Below are positions 4,599-11,659 of a DNA stretch of 11,659 bases, piece by piece. The DNA lies in NCBI GenBank assembly GCA_948528155.1, contig CAOSZT010000065.1, forward strand, positions 1 through 11,659, in the 5' to 3' direction. Numbering within the stretch: position 1 is the stretch's first letter; every line of letters begins with the position of its first letter. The position numbers were made by a program, and so were the translations under genes. This stretch comes from an uncultured Clostridia bacterium (GTDB lineage: Bacteria > Bacillota > Clostridia > TANB77 > CAG-508). The notes under the pieces were generated by a model. The model searched no databases. It was not told the DNA's origin and saw only the letters and a program-made list of their open reading frames with translations.

Positions 4599-6680
4599 AT
4601 GGCAGGGAGAGAATACCCATTAGAAAGAACAAGAAATATAGGGATAATGGCACATATTGATGCTGGAAAAACAACAACAACAGAAAGAATATTATTCTAT
4701 ACAGGAAAAGTTCATAAAATAGGAGAAACACATGAAGGCGCTGCAACAATGGACTGGATGGCACAAGAACAAGAAAGAGGAATAACAATTACATCAGCTT
4801 GTACAACTTGTTTTTGGAATAATAATAGAATAAACATAATAGACACACCAGGACACGTTGACTTTACAGTAGAAGTACAAAGATCTTTAAAAGTTCTAGA
4901 TGGAGCAGTAACAGTTTTAGCAGCAAAAGGAGGAGTTCAACCTCAAACAGAAACAGTTTGGAGACAAGCTGACAAATATAATGTACCAAGAATGGTATAT
5001 GTAAATAAAATGGATATTACTGGAGCAAACTTTATGCTTTGTATTGACCAATTAAAAAATAGATTAAAAGCAAATGCAGTTCCAATCCAATTACCAATAG
5101 GAGCAGAAGACCAATTTAAAGGTATAGTTGACTTAATAAAAATGAAAGCATTTATTCATAAAGATGATTTAGGTCAAGATATTGAAGAAACAGATATACC
5201 AGAAGACATGAAAGCACAAGCAGAAGAATATAGAGCAGCTATGGTAGAATCTGTTGCAGAACAAGATGAAGAATTAATGATGAAATATTTAGAAGGTGAA
5301 GAACTAACAGAAGAAGAAATCAAAAAAGGATTAAGAACAGGAACAATAGCAAACAAAATAGTTCCAGTTACATGTGGTTCTTCATATAAAAACAAAGGTG
5401 TACAAGAATTATTAGATGCAATAGTTGACTATATGCCATCACCAATAGATATAGCACATATCAAAGGTGAAACTATGGATGGAGAAGAAACAGAAGCAAA
5501 AACTTCTGATTCAGAGCCATTTGCAGCATTAGCATTTAAAATTGCTACAGACCCATTTGTAGGAAAACTATGTTTCTTTAGAGTTTATTCAGGAACACTT
5601 GAATCAGGATCAACAGTATTAAACTCAAGTAAAGACAAAAAAGAAAGAATAGGAAGAATACTACAAATGCACTCAAATCACAGAGAAGATATTGACAAAG
5701 TATATGCAGGTGATATTGCAGCAGCAGTAGGTTTAAAAGATGTTACAACTGGAAACACACTATGTGATCCAGAACATCCAATAATATTAGAATCAATGGA
5801 ATTCCCTGAGCCAGTTATTGATATAGCAATTGAGCCAAAAGATAAAGCAGCACAAGAAAAAATGGGAATAGCTTTAGCAAAATTAGCTGAAGAAGACCCA
5901 ACATTTAAAGCATATACAAATCAAGAAACAGGTCAAACAATTATAGCAGGAATGGGAGAATTACACCTAGACATAATTGTTGATAGATTAAAAAGAGAAT
6001 TCAAAGTTGAATGTAATGTAGGTAAACCACAAGTTGCTTACAAAGAAACAATTAGAAACAAAGTAAAAGTTCAAGGTAAATTTATTCGTCAATCAGGTGG
6101 TAAAGGACAATATGGTGATGTATGGTTTGAAATGGAACCATTAGAACCAGGTAAAGGAATAGAATTCGAAAGTAAAATTGTTGGAGGAGCTGTTCCAAAA
6201 GAATATATTAAACCAATTGAACAAGGTATGAGAGAAGCTTCAGAAAGTGGTGTACTTGCTGGATATCCAGTTATAGACTTCAAAGTATCTTTAGTTGATG
6301 GTTCATATCACGAAGTTGACTCATCAGAAATGGCATTTAAAATAGCTGCATCTATGGCATTCAAAGAAGGATGTAAACAAGCAAAAGCAGTTATATTAGA
6401 GCCAATTATGAAAGTTGAAATAACAGTACCAGAGGAATATATGGGAGATGTTATAGGAGATGTAAACTCTAGAAGAGGTAGAATGGAAGGGATGGATGCA
6501 AATGATGGAATGCAAGAAATTCACTCATTTATTCCATTGTCAGAAATGTTTGGTTATGCGACAGACTTACGTTCTAAAACTCAAGGTAGAGGTTCATACT
6601 CTATGGAACCATCTCATTATGAAGAAGTTCCAAAATCTGTACTTGAAACAATAGTAGCTTCAAGAAAAAAAGCTGAATAA
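4599..6680 (+). CDS. fusA: Translation elongation factor G
   Basis: EF-G is the GTPase that drives ribosomal translocation and, with the recycling factor, splits post-termination ribosomes. The 693-residue length is normal. GTP-binding motifs are in order: AHIDAGKT (18-25), RGITIT (60-65), DTPGH (82-86, with the catalytic His) and NKMD (136-139). The G5 region CGSSYKNKGVQ follows. Domain III includes AGMGELHLDII. Domain IV has GGKGQYGDVWFEMEP and HEVDSSEMAFKIAASMAF, and domain V GDVNSRRGRMEGM. The EF-G/EF-Tu signature Q-E-R-G-I-T is canonical, so this is the housekeeping form rather than a tetracycline-protection or fusidate-resistance relative. ATG 4599 is preceded by AAAGGAGG (4581-4588). 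The gap to tuf is 589 bp with a separate promoter, so tuf need not be co-transcribed. Confidence 0.98.
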   Translation: MAGREYPLERTRNIGIMAHIDAGKTTTTERILFYTGKVHKIGETHEGAATMDWMAQEQERGITITSACTTCFWNNNRINIIDTPGHVDFTVEVQRSLKVLDGAVTVLAAKGGVQPQTETVWRQADKYNVPRMVYVNKMDITGANFMLCIDQLKNRLKANAVPIQLPIGAEDQFKGIVDLIKMKAFIHKDDLGQDIEETDIPEDMKAQAEEYRAAMVESVAEQDEELMMKYLEGEELTEEEIKKGLRTGTIANKIVPVTCGSSYKNKGVQELLDAIVDYMPSPIDIAHIKGETMDGEETEAKTSDSEPFAALAFKIATDPFVGKLCFFRVYSGTLESGSTVLNSSKDKKERIGRILQMHSNHREDIDKVYAGDIAAAVGLKDVTTGNTLCDPEHPIILESMEFPEPVIDIAIEPKDKAAQEKMGIALAKLAEEDPTFKAYTNQETGQTIIAGMGELHLDIIVDRLKREFKVECNVGKPQVAYKETIRNKVKVQGKFIRQSGGKGQYGDVWFEMEPLEPGKGIEFESKIVGGAVPKEYIKPIEQGMREASESGVLAGYPVIDFKVSLVDGSYHEVDSSEMAFKIAASMAFKEGCKQAKAVILEPIMKVEITVPEEYMGDVIGDVNSRRGRMEGMDANDGMQEIHSFIPLSEMFGYATDLRSKTQGRGSYSMEPSHYEEVPKSVLETIVASRKKAE

Positions 6681-6696
6681 AGATATTTATAAATTT

Positions 6697-6731
6697 AAAA
6701 ATCAATATCAGACGTCGGATATATGATTTTT
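6697..6731 (+). terminator. Possible terminator after fusA
   Basis: AAAAATCA-ATATC (6697-6709) pairs with GATAT-A-TGATTTTT (6718-6731): 13 pairs with one bulged A and an 8-base GC-rich loop, ending in five T residues that are part of the stem. It begins 16 bases after the fusA stop. Stem GC content is low, so termination may be partial. Confidence 0.5.
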
Positions 6732-7055
6732 GAGAACTATATAATGTCAGTCTTCAGTTTAAAACAAAAATATTAACAAATAAAATATTAAATTATACAA
6801 CTAATACAAATTTTATTATCACTATTTTCAAATAAAAATTAATTTATAAAATCAAAATATTATTTGAACTTGGGAATGTGGTATATAATTTAGGAATTAT
6901 TTAAAATAGTCTAATAATTTCTAAAAGGGCCAACACATTTCGTGAAATAAAATAAAAAATTACAATGTATATTAAAATATTTTATAGCTTAATAAATGCT
7001 AAATAATTATAAAAATATTGTTTAAGTAAGAAAAATACAAAAATATATGAAAGAC
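6732..7055. other. Featureless AT-rich gap between fusA and tuf
   Basis: This stretch holds no credible gene on either strand. TATAAT at 6884-6889 has no -35 at the right distance (TTGAAC at 6864-6869 is only 14 bp away). A short dyad, ATTTC-GT-GAAAT (6937-6948), follows AGGGCCAACAC. Nothing else stands out. Confidence 0.5.
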
Positions 7056-7084
7056 TTGCATTTTTAATAAAAATGTTATAAAAT
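7056..7084 (+). promoter_or_regulatory. Sigma-A promoter of tuf
   Basis: TTGCAT (7056-7061) and TAAAAT (7079-7084) are 17 bp apart. The whole site closely resembles the plsX promoter in this window. Transcription from about 7090 would give a leader of roughly 180 bases before tuf. Confidence 0.7.
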
Positions 7085-7126
7085 GCAAATACAAAAATTA
7101 TTAATTATTAATTAGTCATTAAATTT

Positions 7127-7244
7127 AAGTTAACCGTTTGAACGAAGTGAATTACGGATAACTTTGCAACTAAGTAAAATGAAGTTGCATAAATAAAATA
7201 TAAAAAAGAATAAAGGCAGAATCAGAAAAATCTGATCTCTGACC
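7127..7244 (+). promoter_or_regulatory. Three-hairpin leader of tuf
   Basis: Three consecutive stems are visible. AAGTTA-A-CCGT (7127-7137) pairs with ACGG-A-TAACTT (7154-7164) with one mismatch. TGCAACT (7165-7171) pairs with AGTTGCA (7183-7189). GGCAGAATCAG (7215-7225) pairs with CTGAT-C-TCTG-A-CC (7232-7244) with two single-base bulges. The last ends 9 bases before the AAGGAGG at 7254-7260. I find no T-box or known riboswitch signature. Confidence 0.5.
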
Positions 7245-7269
7245 TATAAAAATAAGGAGGATTTTAAAA

Positions 7270-8472
7270 ATGGCAAAAGCAAAATTTGAAAGAAACAAAC
7301 CACATGTTAACATTGGTACAATCGGACACGTTGATCATGGTAAAACAACAACAACAGCAGCAATTACAAAATATTTATCATTATTAGGAAAAGCTAAATT
7401 TGAAGCTTATAATGCAATTGATGCAGCACCAGAAGAGAGAGAGAGAGGAATTACAATTAACACAGCTCACGTAGAATATGAAACAGATAACAGACACTAT
7501 GCACATGTTGACTGTCCAGGACACGCTGACTATGTTAAAAATATGATTACAGGTGCAGCACAAATGGATGGTGCAGTACTAGTAGTATCAGCAGCAGATG
7601 GTCCAATGCCTCAAACAAGAGAGCATATACTACTTGCTAGACAAGTTGGAGTTAAATATATAGTTGTATACTTAAATAAATGTGATATGGTTGATGACCC
7701 AGAATTATTAGAATTAGTTGAAATGGAAGTTAGAGACTTATTATCAGAATATGGTTTCCCAGGAGATGATATTCCAGTAATAAAAGGTTCTTCATTACAA
7801 GTATTAGAAAGTTCATCAACAAATCCAGATGAAGAAGTTTACAAACCTATGAAAGAATTAATGGAAGCAGTTGATAGTTATATACCAACACCAGAAAGAC
7901 CAATAGACCAACCATTCTTAATGCCAGTTGAAGACGTATTCACAATTACAGGACGTGGAACAGTTGCAACAGGTAGAGTAGAAAGAGGAGAAGTTAAACT
8001 ACAAGACGAAATTGAAATCATCGGATTAACAGCTGAAAGAAGAAAAACAGTTGTTACAGGTGTTGAAATGTTCAGAAAATTATTAGACCAAGCAGAAGCT
8101 GGTGATAATATAGGAGTTCTATTAAGAGGTATAGATAGAAAAGATATCGAAAGAGGTCAAGTTCTATGTAAACCAGGAACAATAAATCCACATACAAAAT
8201 TCACTTCTGAAGTTTATGTATTAACTAAAGAAGAAGGTGGAAGACATACACCATTCTTTAATGGATATAGACCACAATTCTACTTCAGAACAACAGACGT
8301 TACAGGTGTTATTGAATTAGCTGCTGGAACAGAAATGGTTATGCCAGGAGATAATATTGCAATGACAATCGAATTAATTACACCAATCGCTATTGAAAAA
8401 GGACTAAGATTCGCTATCCGTGAAGGTGGTAGAACAGTAGGGTCAGGTGTAGTTGCTGATATTATTGAATAA
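7270..8472 (+). CDS. tuf: Translation elongation factor Tu
   Basis: EF-Tu delivers aminoacyl-tRNA to the ribosomal A site as a ternary complex with GTP. The 400-residue sequence is complete and close to the usual length. Motifs are GHVDHGKT (19-26), RGITIN (59-64), DCPGH (81-85, with catalytic His85) and NKCD (136-139). Domain II follows from about residue 215 with RGTVATGRVERG, and domain III with FTSEVYVLTKEEGGRHTPF and FYFRTTDVTG. The C-terminus VGSGVVADIIE is normal. ATG 7270 follows AAGGAGG (7254-7260) at 9 bases. The gene has its own promoter and leader and is closed by a strong intrinsic terminator, so it forms its own transcription unit. Only one copy is seen here; many bacteria carry two. 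Confidence 0.99.
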   Translation: MAKAKFERNKPHVNIGTIGHVDHGKTTTTAAITKYLSLLGKAKFEAYNAIDAAPEERERGITINTAHVEYETDNRHYAHVDCPGHADYVKNMITGAAQMDGAVLVVSAADGPMPQTREHILLARQVGVKYIVVYLNKCDMVDDPELLELVEMEVRDLLSEYGFPGDDIPVIKGSSLQVLESSSTNPDEEVYKPMKELMEAVDSYIPTPERPIDQPFLMPVEDVFTITGRGTVATGRVERGEVKLQDEIEIIGLTAERRKTVVTGVEMFRKLLDQAEAGDNIGVLLRGIDRKDIERGQVLCKPGTINPHTKFTSEVYVLTKEEGGRHTPFFNGYRPQFYFRTTDVTGVIELAAGTEMVMPGDNIAMTIELITPIAIEKGLRFAIREGGRTVGSGVVADIIE

Positions 8473-8482
8473 TATATAATAT

Positions 8483-8520
8483 AAAATAGAGAAAAGATTT
8501 AAAACTTTTCTCTATTTTTT
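8483..8520 (+). terminator. Intrinsic terminator of tuf
   Basis: AAAATAGAGAAAAG (8483-8496) pairs perfectly over 14 bp with CTTTTCTCTATTTT (8505-8518) around an 8-base loop, and a T-run follows to 8520. It lies 10 bases after the tuf stop. The A-run at its left side could make it work in the opposite direction too, though no minus-strand gene needs it. Confidence 0.9.
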
Positions 8521-8540
8521 CTCCATTCCCAATTACTAAT

Positions 8541-8595
8541 AGTTTGTAAATAAAATTTTGCAGTACAGTTGCCCCTAAAATATTATTTACAAACT
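8541..8595. repeat. Long inverted repeat between tuf and plsX
   Basis: AGTTTGTAAATAA (8541-8553) is the exact reverse complement of TTATTTACAAACT (8583-8595). After one mismatch the stem continues for about five more pairs (8555-8559 with 8577-8581), leaving a loop of about 17 bases (8560-8576) that contains CAGTACAGTTGCCCC. It sits beyond the tuf terminator and 130 bp upstream of the plsX promoter, so a simple operator role for plsX is unlikely. Confidence 0.7.
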
Positions 8596-8687
8596 GTAAC
8601 TTGTCGGTCCCCACATTCATTCCTAAAAATAATATATTATAGCTCTTTTGCTACCATACAGATCTAAAATTTGACCTGAACTGTAAC
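8564..8687. repeat. Degenerate direct repeat, TACAG..CTAAAAT..AACTGTAAC
   Basis: The three blocks TACAG, CTAAAAT and AACTGTAAC occur in order twice: at 8564, 8575 and 8592, and again at 8657, 8664 and 8679. Spacers are 6 and 10 bases in the first copy, 2 and 8 in the second. In each copy the outer blocks are complementary (TACAGTT with AACTGTA in the first, TACAG with CTGTA in the second), so each can form a hairpin with CTAAAAT in the loop. The surroundings are C-richer than the rest of the window, which may mean a minus-strand RNA. I see no open frame. Confidence 0.5.
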
Positions 8688-8725
8688 CACTAAAGTCTAA
8701 TTACATAAATTTTTACGGAAAATAC

Positions 8726-8754
8726 TTGCATTTTTTATAAAACAATAATAAAAT
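8726..8754 (+). promoter_or_regulatory. Sigma-A promoter of plsX
   Basis: TTGCAT (8726-8731) and TAAAAT (8749-8754) are 17 bp apart. The stretch ACTTGCATTTTT-ATAAAA is shared almost base for base with the tuf promoter. No FapR-like palindrome is visible across it. Confidence 0.75.
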
Positions 8755-8822
8755 GTGAGGTATATATGTAATTCTTATAACATAAAATATTTTAATAAAT
8801 AAAGTAAAACTGGAGGAAAAGT

Positions 8823-9836
8823 ATGAAAATAATATTAGATGCCATGGGAGGAGACAATGCACCAGACGCAAACATAAAAGGTGCAGTAAATGCAATTAAC
8901 AAAATAAAAGCAGAATTAATACTAATTGGAAAAGAAGAAATAATAAGAGCTAAAATAAAGGAATTTTATAATAAAGAATTAGAAGATATATCAGATAGAT
9001 TAAAAATAAGAAATAGCACAGAAATAATAGAAATGGAAGACCAACCAACAGTAGCAATAAAACACAAAAAAGATTCATCAATGGTAGTAGGATTTAATAT
9101 GCTAAAACAAGACGAAGGAGATGTATTTATATCAGCAGGAAACTCAGGAGCATTACTTGCGGGAGCTACTTTAATAATAGGAAGAATAAAAGGGATAGAC
9201 AGACCAGCATTAGCTGGAATTTTACCAGCATATAAAAGCCAATTACTATTAATGGACTGTGGATCTAATACAAATTGTAAGCCAATAAATTTACTACAAT
9301 TTGCCCAAATGTCTACAATATATTTAAAAAATACATTTGGAATAGAAAAACCAGCAATAGGACTTCTAAACATTGGAACAGAAGAAACAAAAGGAAATGA
9401 GTTAGTAAAAGAAAGTTATCAACTATTAAAAGAAAAATCAGAAGAATTAGGAATAAACTTTGTAGGAAATACAGAAGGACGAGATGCCTTTTCAGGAAAA
9501 ATAGATGCGATTGTAACAGATGGATTTACAGGAAATGTATTTTTAAAAACAACAGAAGGATTAGGAAAATTGGTAAAAAGGTCCTTAAAAGAAAGTATGA
9601 TGAAAAATATCATATCAAAAATAGCATCAATACCAGCATTACCAGCAATAAACAGATTTGCAAAAACAATGGACTACAAAGCATATGGTGGAGCATTATT
9701 TCTAGGAGTAAAAAAACCTGTTGTAAAAGCTCATGGAAGTAGTGATGAAACACTATTTGAATATACTATAATTCAAGCTGAAAAATTTGTTGAAAATAAA
9801 GCAGTAGATAAAATGATAGAAGCATTTAATAAATAG
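8823..9836 (+). CDS. plsX: Phosphate acyltransferase PlsX
   Basis: PlsX is a peripheral membrane enzyme that converts acyl-ACP and phosphate to acyl-phosphate, which PlsY uses to acylate glycerol-3-phosphate in the first step of phospholipid synthesis. The 337 residues match the family length. Hallmarks are the N-terminal KIILDAMGGDNAP, EDQPTVAIKHKKDSSM, ISAGNSGALLAGATL, LMDCGSNTNCKP, LNIGTEETKGNE, DGFTGNVFLKTTEG and the C-terminal YGGALFLGVKKPVVKAHGSS. ATG 8823 follows TGGAGG (8811-8816) at 6 bases. In many Firmicutes plsX is followed by fabD, fabG and acpP or by fabH; here only acpP follows, 177 bp later with its own promoter. No clear terminator separates them, so some co-transcription is likely. 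Confidence 0.97.
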   Translation: MKIILDAMGGDNAPDANIKGAVNAINKIKAELILIGKEEIIRAKIKEFYNKELEDISDRLKIRNSTEIIEMEDQPTVAIKHKKDSSMVVGFNMLKQDEGDVFISAGNSGALLAGATLIIGRIKGIDRPALAGILPAYKSQLLLMDCGSNTNCKPINLLQFAQMSTIYLKNTFGIEKPAIGLLNIGTEETKGNELVKESYQLLKEKSEELGINFVGNTEGRDAFSGKIDAIVTDGFTGNVFLKTTEGLGKLVKRSLKESMMKNIISKIASIPALPAINRFAKTMDYKAYGGALFLGVKKPVVKAHGSSDETLFEYTIIQAEKFVENKAVDKMIEAFNK

Positions 9837-9928
9837 TAAAAAAACAATACCAAAAATAAAAAATTTTAAACATCAAAAAACAATAACTGAATAGGTAGTA
9901 TAAAATAAAAAATAATTATCGAATATAC

Positions 9929-9957
9929 TTGACAAATATAATAACATATAATATAAA
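9929..9957 (+). promoter_or_regulatory. Sigma-A promoter of acpP
   Basis: A perfect TTGACA (9929-9934) lies 17 bp before TATAAA (9952-9957). Just downstream GTATTAT (9959-9965) and ATAATAC (9973-9979) form a 7-bp stem in the early transcript. Confidence 0.8.
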
Positions 9958-9995
9958 AGTATTATAAAAAAGATAATACATATATAGAAACTGAG

Positions 9996-10004
9996 AGGAG
10001 GTGA
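9996..10004 (+). promoter_or_regulatory. Very strong ribosome binding site of acpP
   Basis: AGGAGGTGA is a near-perfect complement of the 16S rRNA 3' end and lies 9 bases before ATG 10014. It fixes the start and suits a very abundant protein. Confidence 0.9.
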
Positions 10005-10013
10005 ACTCGGAGT

Positions 10014-10253
10014 ATGAGTTCAGAAGAAATTTTAGAAAAAATAAAAGCTATAATAGTTGAGCAATTAGGAGTGGCAGATACAGCTGTAACAATGGAAGCA
10101 TCTTTTATAGATGATTTAGGAGCTGATTCTTTAGACATAGTTGAATTAGTAATGGCTATAGAAGAAGAATTTGATATAGAAATTCCTGATAGTGATGCAG
10201 AAAAAGTTGTAACAGTAGGAGATGTTGTAGATTACATTAAAGATAATGTATAA
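10014..10253 (+). CDS. acpP: Acyl carrier protein
   Basis: This small acidic cytosolic protein carries growing fatty acyl chains on a 4'-phosphopantetheine arm for fatty acid synthesis and hands them to PlsX. It has 79 residues, the usual size. The prosthetic group attaches to Ser39 in DDLGADSLDIVELVMA, and the recognition helix that follows is intact (EEEFDIEIPDSDAEKV). Helix IV TVGDVVDYIKDNV is complete. The gene follows plsX by 177 bp but has its own consensus promoter, a very strong ribosome binding site and its own terminator, consistent with independent high expression. The rnc gene that often follows acpP is not present. Confidence 0.97.
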   Translation: MSSEEILEKIKAIIVEQLGVADTAVTMEASFIDDLGADSLDIVELVMAIEEEFDIEIPDSDAEKVVTVGDVVDYIKDNV

Positions 10254-10277
10254 CAATAAAAAGAAACTATAAAACTA

Positions 10278-10315
10278 AAAAATCATTGAAATTACTTTGT
10301 AATTCAATGATTTTT
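10278..10315 (+). terminator. Terminator between acpP and dacF, possibly bidirectional
   Basis: AAAAATCATTGAAATTAC (10278-10295) pairs with GTAATTCAATGATTTTT (10299-10315) through 17 pairs with one bulged A and a 3-base loop. T-runs follow on the plus strand and an A-run (10277-10282) precedes it, so it could also stop the converging dacF transcript whose stop codon is at 10358. Confidence 0.85.
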
Positions 10316-10357
10316 ATTGTTATTTTAAATATAAATTTCTTTTATCGATTTTTAATA

Positions 10358-11617
10358 TTATATAAAGTTTTCTTGGATTATACTAGGAAAATCTTTTATA
10401 AAATAAGAAAAATATGAAAATATCGATTTTTTTTCCACACAAGAAGAAGTATAAATTTTACAATTTATAAAAACATCATCTTGAATAGAAACTTTAAGAC
10501 TACCTATTTCAACATTATTAAATACAGGAGCATCAAAATTAGTCTGGCAATCAATAGAATAAACCAAAGAATTAATTAAATCTTTTTTAATTGGAAAATT
10601 ATAAGAAGATTCACAATTCTCCAATCTAATTTCAAAACTTTGCACTTTACCTTTATTTATATAAAAATTTTTATTTTCAGACTTCCACTTTTCAAATTCA
10701 TCATTAATTGAAGCTTCTAAATTTACAACCTTAAAATTATCAAAAACAAAATTAATTAATTTTATACTATCAGATGTCCTAAAATTTTTCGTATCAGCAC
10801 CCAAAACTACACAAATAATATCCATATCATTTCTTTTACAAGCACTTACTAAACATCTATTAGCACCATTAGTAAAACCAGTTTTAATCCCATAAACACC
10901 ATCTAAATTTCCCAATAATTCATTAGTATTAGATAAATTTTTAGGATAACCATTTAAAACAACAGTATAATTTTTAGTTCCAACAATTTGAGCAAAAATT
11001 TTATTATTTAAAGCATAATTTGATAAAAGAGCCAACTCGTATGCAGTAGTATAATGTTCATCAGCATCTAAACCATGAGGAGTTTCAAAATGTGTATTTA
11101 ATAAACCAAGTTCTTTGGCTTTATTATTCATTAACTCTGAGAAACCACTAATATCACCACCAGCATGTTCTGCCAGTGCTACTGCAGCATCATTACCAGA
11201 ACATAACATAAGACCATATAATAAATCTCTTACAGTAATTTTATCACCAGTCTTTAACCCTAACCTTGATCCACCAGTGCCAGCAGCCTTTTTAGAAATC
11301 TCTATTGTATCATCTAAATTACAATTTTCAATAATTATTGTAGCAGTCATAATTTTAGTAGTTGAAGCCATTTTTCTAACAGAATTTTCATTTTTACCAT
11401 ATAAAACAGTATTTGTAGTTCTATCAATAACAACACAAGCACGAGAATTAATATTGGATATATTTTTTTCAATTTGTGAACTAGTAGGAGAAGAAACAAA
11501 CTCAGAACTTACAGGAATATTATCATCATCACATAAATCATCAGAAAAGCACACATTTGTCAATTGAATAATAACTAATAAAAAAATATAAAATAAAATA
11601 AAAAATTTTTTTTTCAT
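10358..11617 (-). CDS. dacF: D-alanyl-D-alanine carboxypeptidase, DacF/PBP5-like
   Basis: This penicillin-binding protein removes the terminal D-Ala from peptidoglycan stem peptides outside the membrane. It has 419 residues. An N-terminal hydrophobic segment (about residues 5-25, MKKKFFILFYIFLLVIIQLT and on) is a signal peptide; the nearby Cys23 does not sit in a good lipobox. The peptidase S11 domain covers about residues 55-285 with the catalytic motifs STTK (Ser85, Lys88), SGN (140-142) and KTG (245-247), together with GGSRLGLKTGD and ETPHGLDADEHYTTA. A PBP5-type C-terminal beta domain follows (about 295-390). The last 20 residues are aromatic and amphipathic (SIFSYFSYFIKDF), suiting membrane attachment. 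The start ATG is preceded by AAGAGGTG (plus-strand 11622-11629) with a short 4-base spacer. In B. subtilis dacF is linked to sporulation; which paralogue this is cannot be decided here. Its promoter is not resolved within the window. Confidence 0.92.
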   Translation of the reverse strand: MKKKFFILFYIFLLVIIQLTNVCFSDDLCDDDNIPVSSEFVSSPTSSQIEKNISNINSRACVVIDRTTNTVLYGKNENSVRKMASTTKIMTATIIIENCNLDDTIEISKKAAGTGGSRLGLKTGDKITVRDLLYGLMLCSGNDAAVALAEHAGGDISGFSELMNNKAKELGLLNTHFETPHGLDADEHYTTAYELALLSNYALNNKIFAQIVGTKNYTVVLNGYPKNLSNTNELLGNLDGVYGIKTGFTNGANRCLVSACKRNDMDIICVVLGADTKNFRTSDSIKLINFVFDNFKVVNLEASINDEFEKWKSENKNFYINKGKVQSFEIRLENCESSYNFPIKKDLINSLVYSIDCQTNFDAPVFNNVEIGSLKVSIQDDVFINCKIYTSSCVEKKSIFSYFSYFIKDFPSIIQENFI

Positions 11618-11659
11618 ATTGCACCTCTTATTTAATAATATAAATAATAAATATATTTT

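Noticed and set aside
6864..6889. TTGAAC and TATAAT as a promoter between fusA and tuf
   Set aside because: The spacing is only 14 bp, and a better promoter lies closer to tuf.
7127..7260. T-box or metabolite riboswitch before tuf
   Set aside because: No T-box sequence (AGGGTGG type) or other conserved riboswitch core is visible; only generic hairpins are seen.
11115..11567. Plus-strand 150-residue frame opposite dacF
   Set aside because: It is a shadow of the dacF coding sequence, with no start signals or recognisable protein features.

Overview
The window comes from a very AT-rich, low-GC Gram-positive bacterium, most likely of the class Clostridia. The evidence is the AT-rich codon usage, purine-rich Shine-Dalgarno sites before every housekeeping gene, a Firmicutes-type ribosomal protein S12 with a 13-residue insertion, a 400-residue EF-Tu, and a sporulation-family D,D-carboxypeptidase (DacF type). 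The genus cannot be fixed from the sequence alone.

Left part (1-3064): the window opens in the 3' end of an IS21-family istB gene that carries a one-base frameshift, followed by the right end of that element with characteristic nested and repeated sequences. The element end runs straight into the reading frame of a Lys/Glu-rich protein with nine 14-residue (42 bp) tandem repeats. The first ~21 codons of that frame are insertion-sequence DNA, so the gene has probably lost its own 5' end. A second Lys/Glu-rich, coiled-coil-like protein gene follows 45 bp downstream, apparently in the same operon. I recognise neither family.

Middle part (3065-8520): the str gene set rpsL, rpsG, fusA, tuf (S12, S7, EF-G, EF-Tu) in conserved order but unusually loose. 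The gaps are about 300, 160 and 590 bp. rpsL, rpsG and tuf each have a recognisable sigma-A type promoter, and the leaders of rpsG, fusA and tuf hold several inverted repeats just ahead of the ribosome binding site. A strong intrinsic terminator closes the block after tuf. The usual flanking clusters (rpoB-rpoC before, the S10 ribosomal cluster after) are absent from the window.

Right part (8521-11659): a structured, repeat-containing intergenic stretch, then plsX (phosphate acyltransferase, phospholipid synthesis) and acpP (acyl carrier protein), each with its own promoter. They act in the same pathway: PlsX makes acyl-phosphate from the acyl-ACP that AcpP carries. acpP ends in a hairpin terminator. 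Beyond it, on the opposite strand and converging, lies a dacF-like D-alanyl-D-alanine carboxypeptidase for cell-wall maturation.

The least ordinary signals are the IS21/repeat-protein chimera with its unknown partner gene, the inverted repeat built into the rpsL promoter, the nested double repeat in the fusA leader, and the degenerate repeat pair between tuf and plsX.
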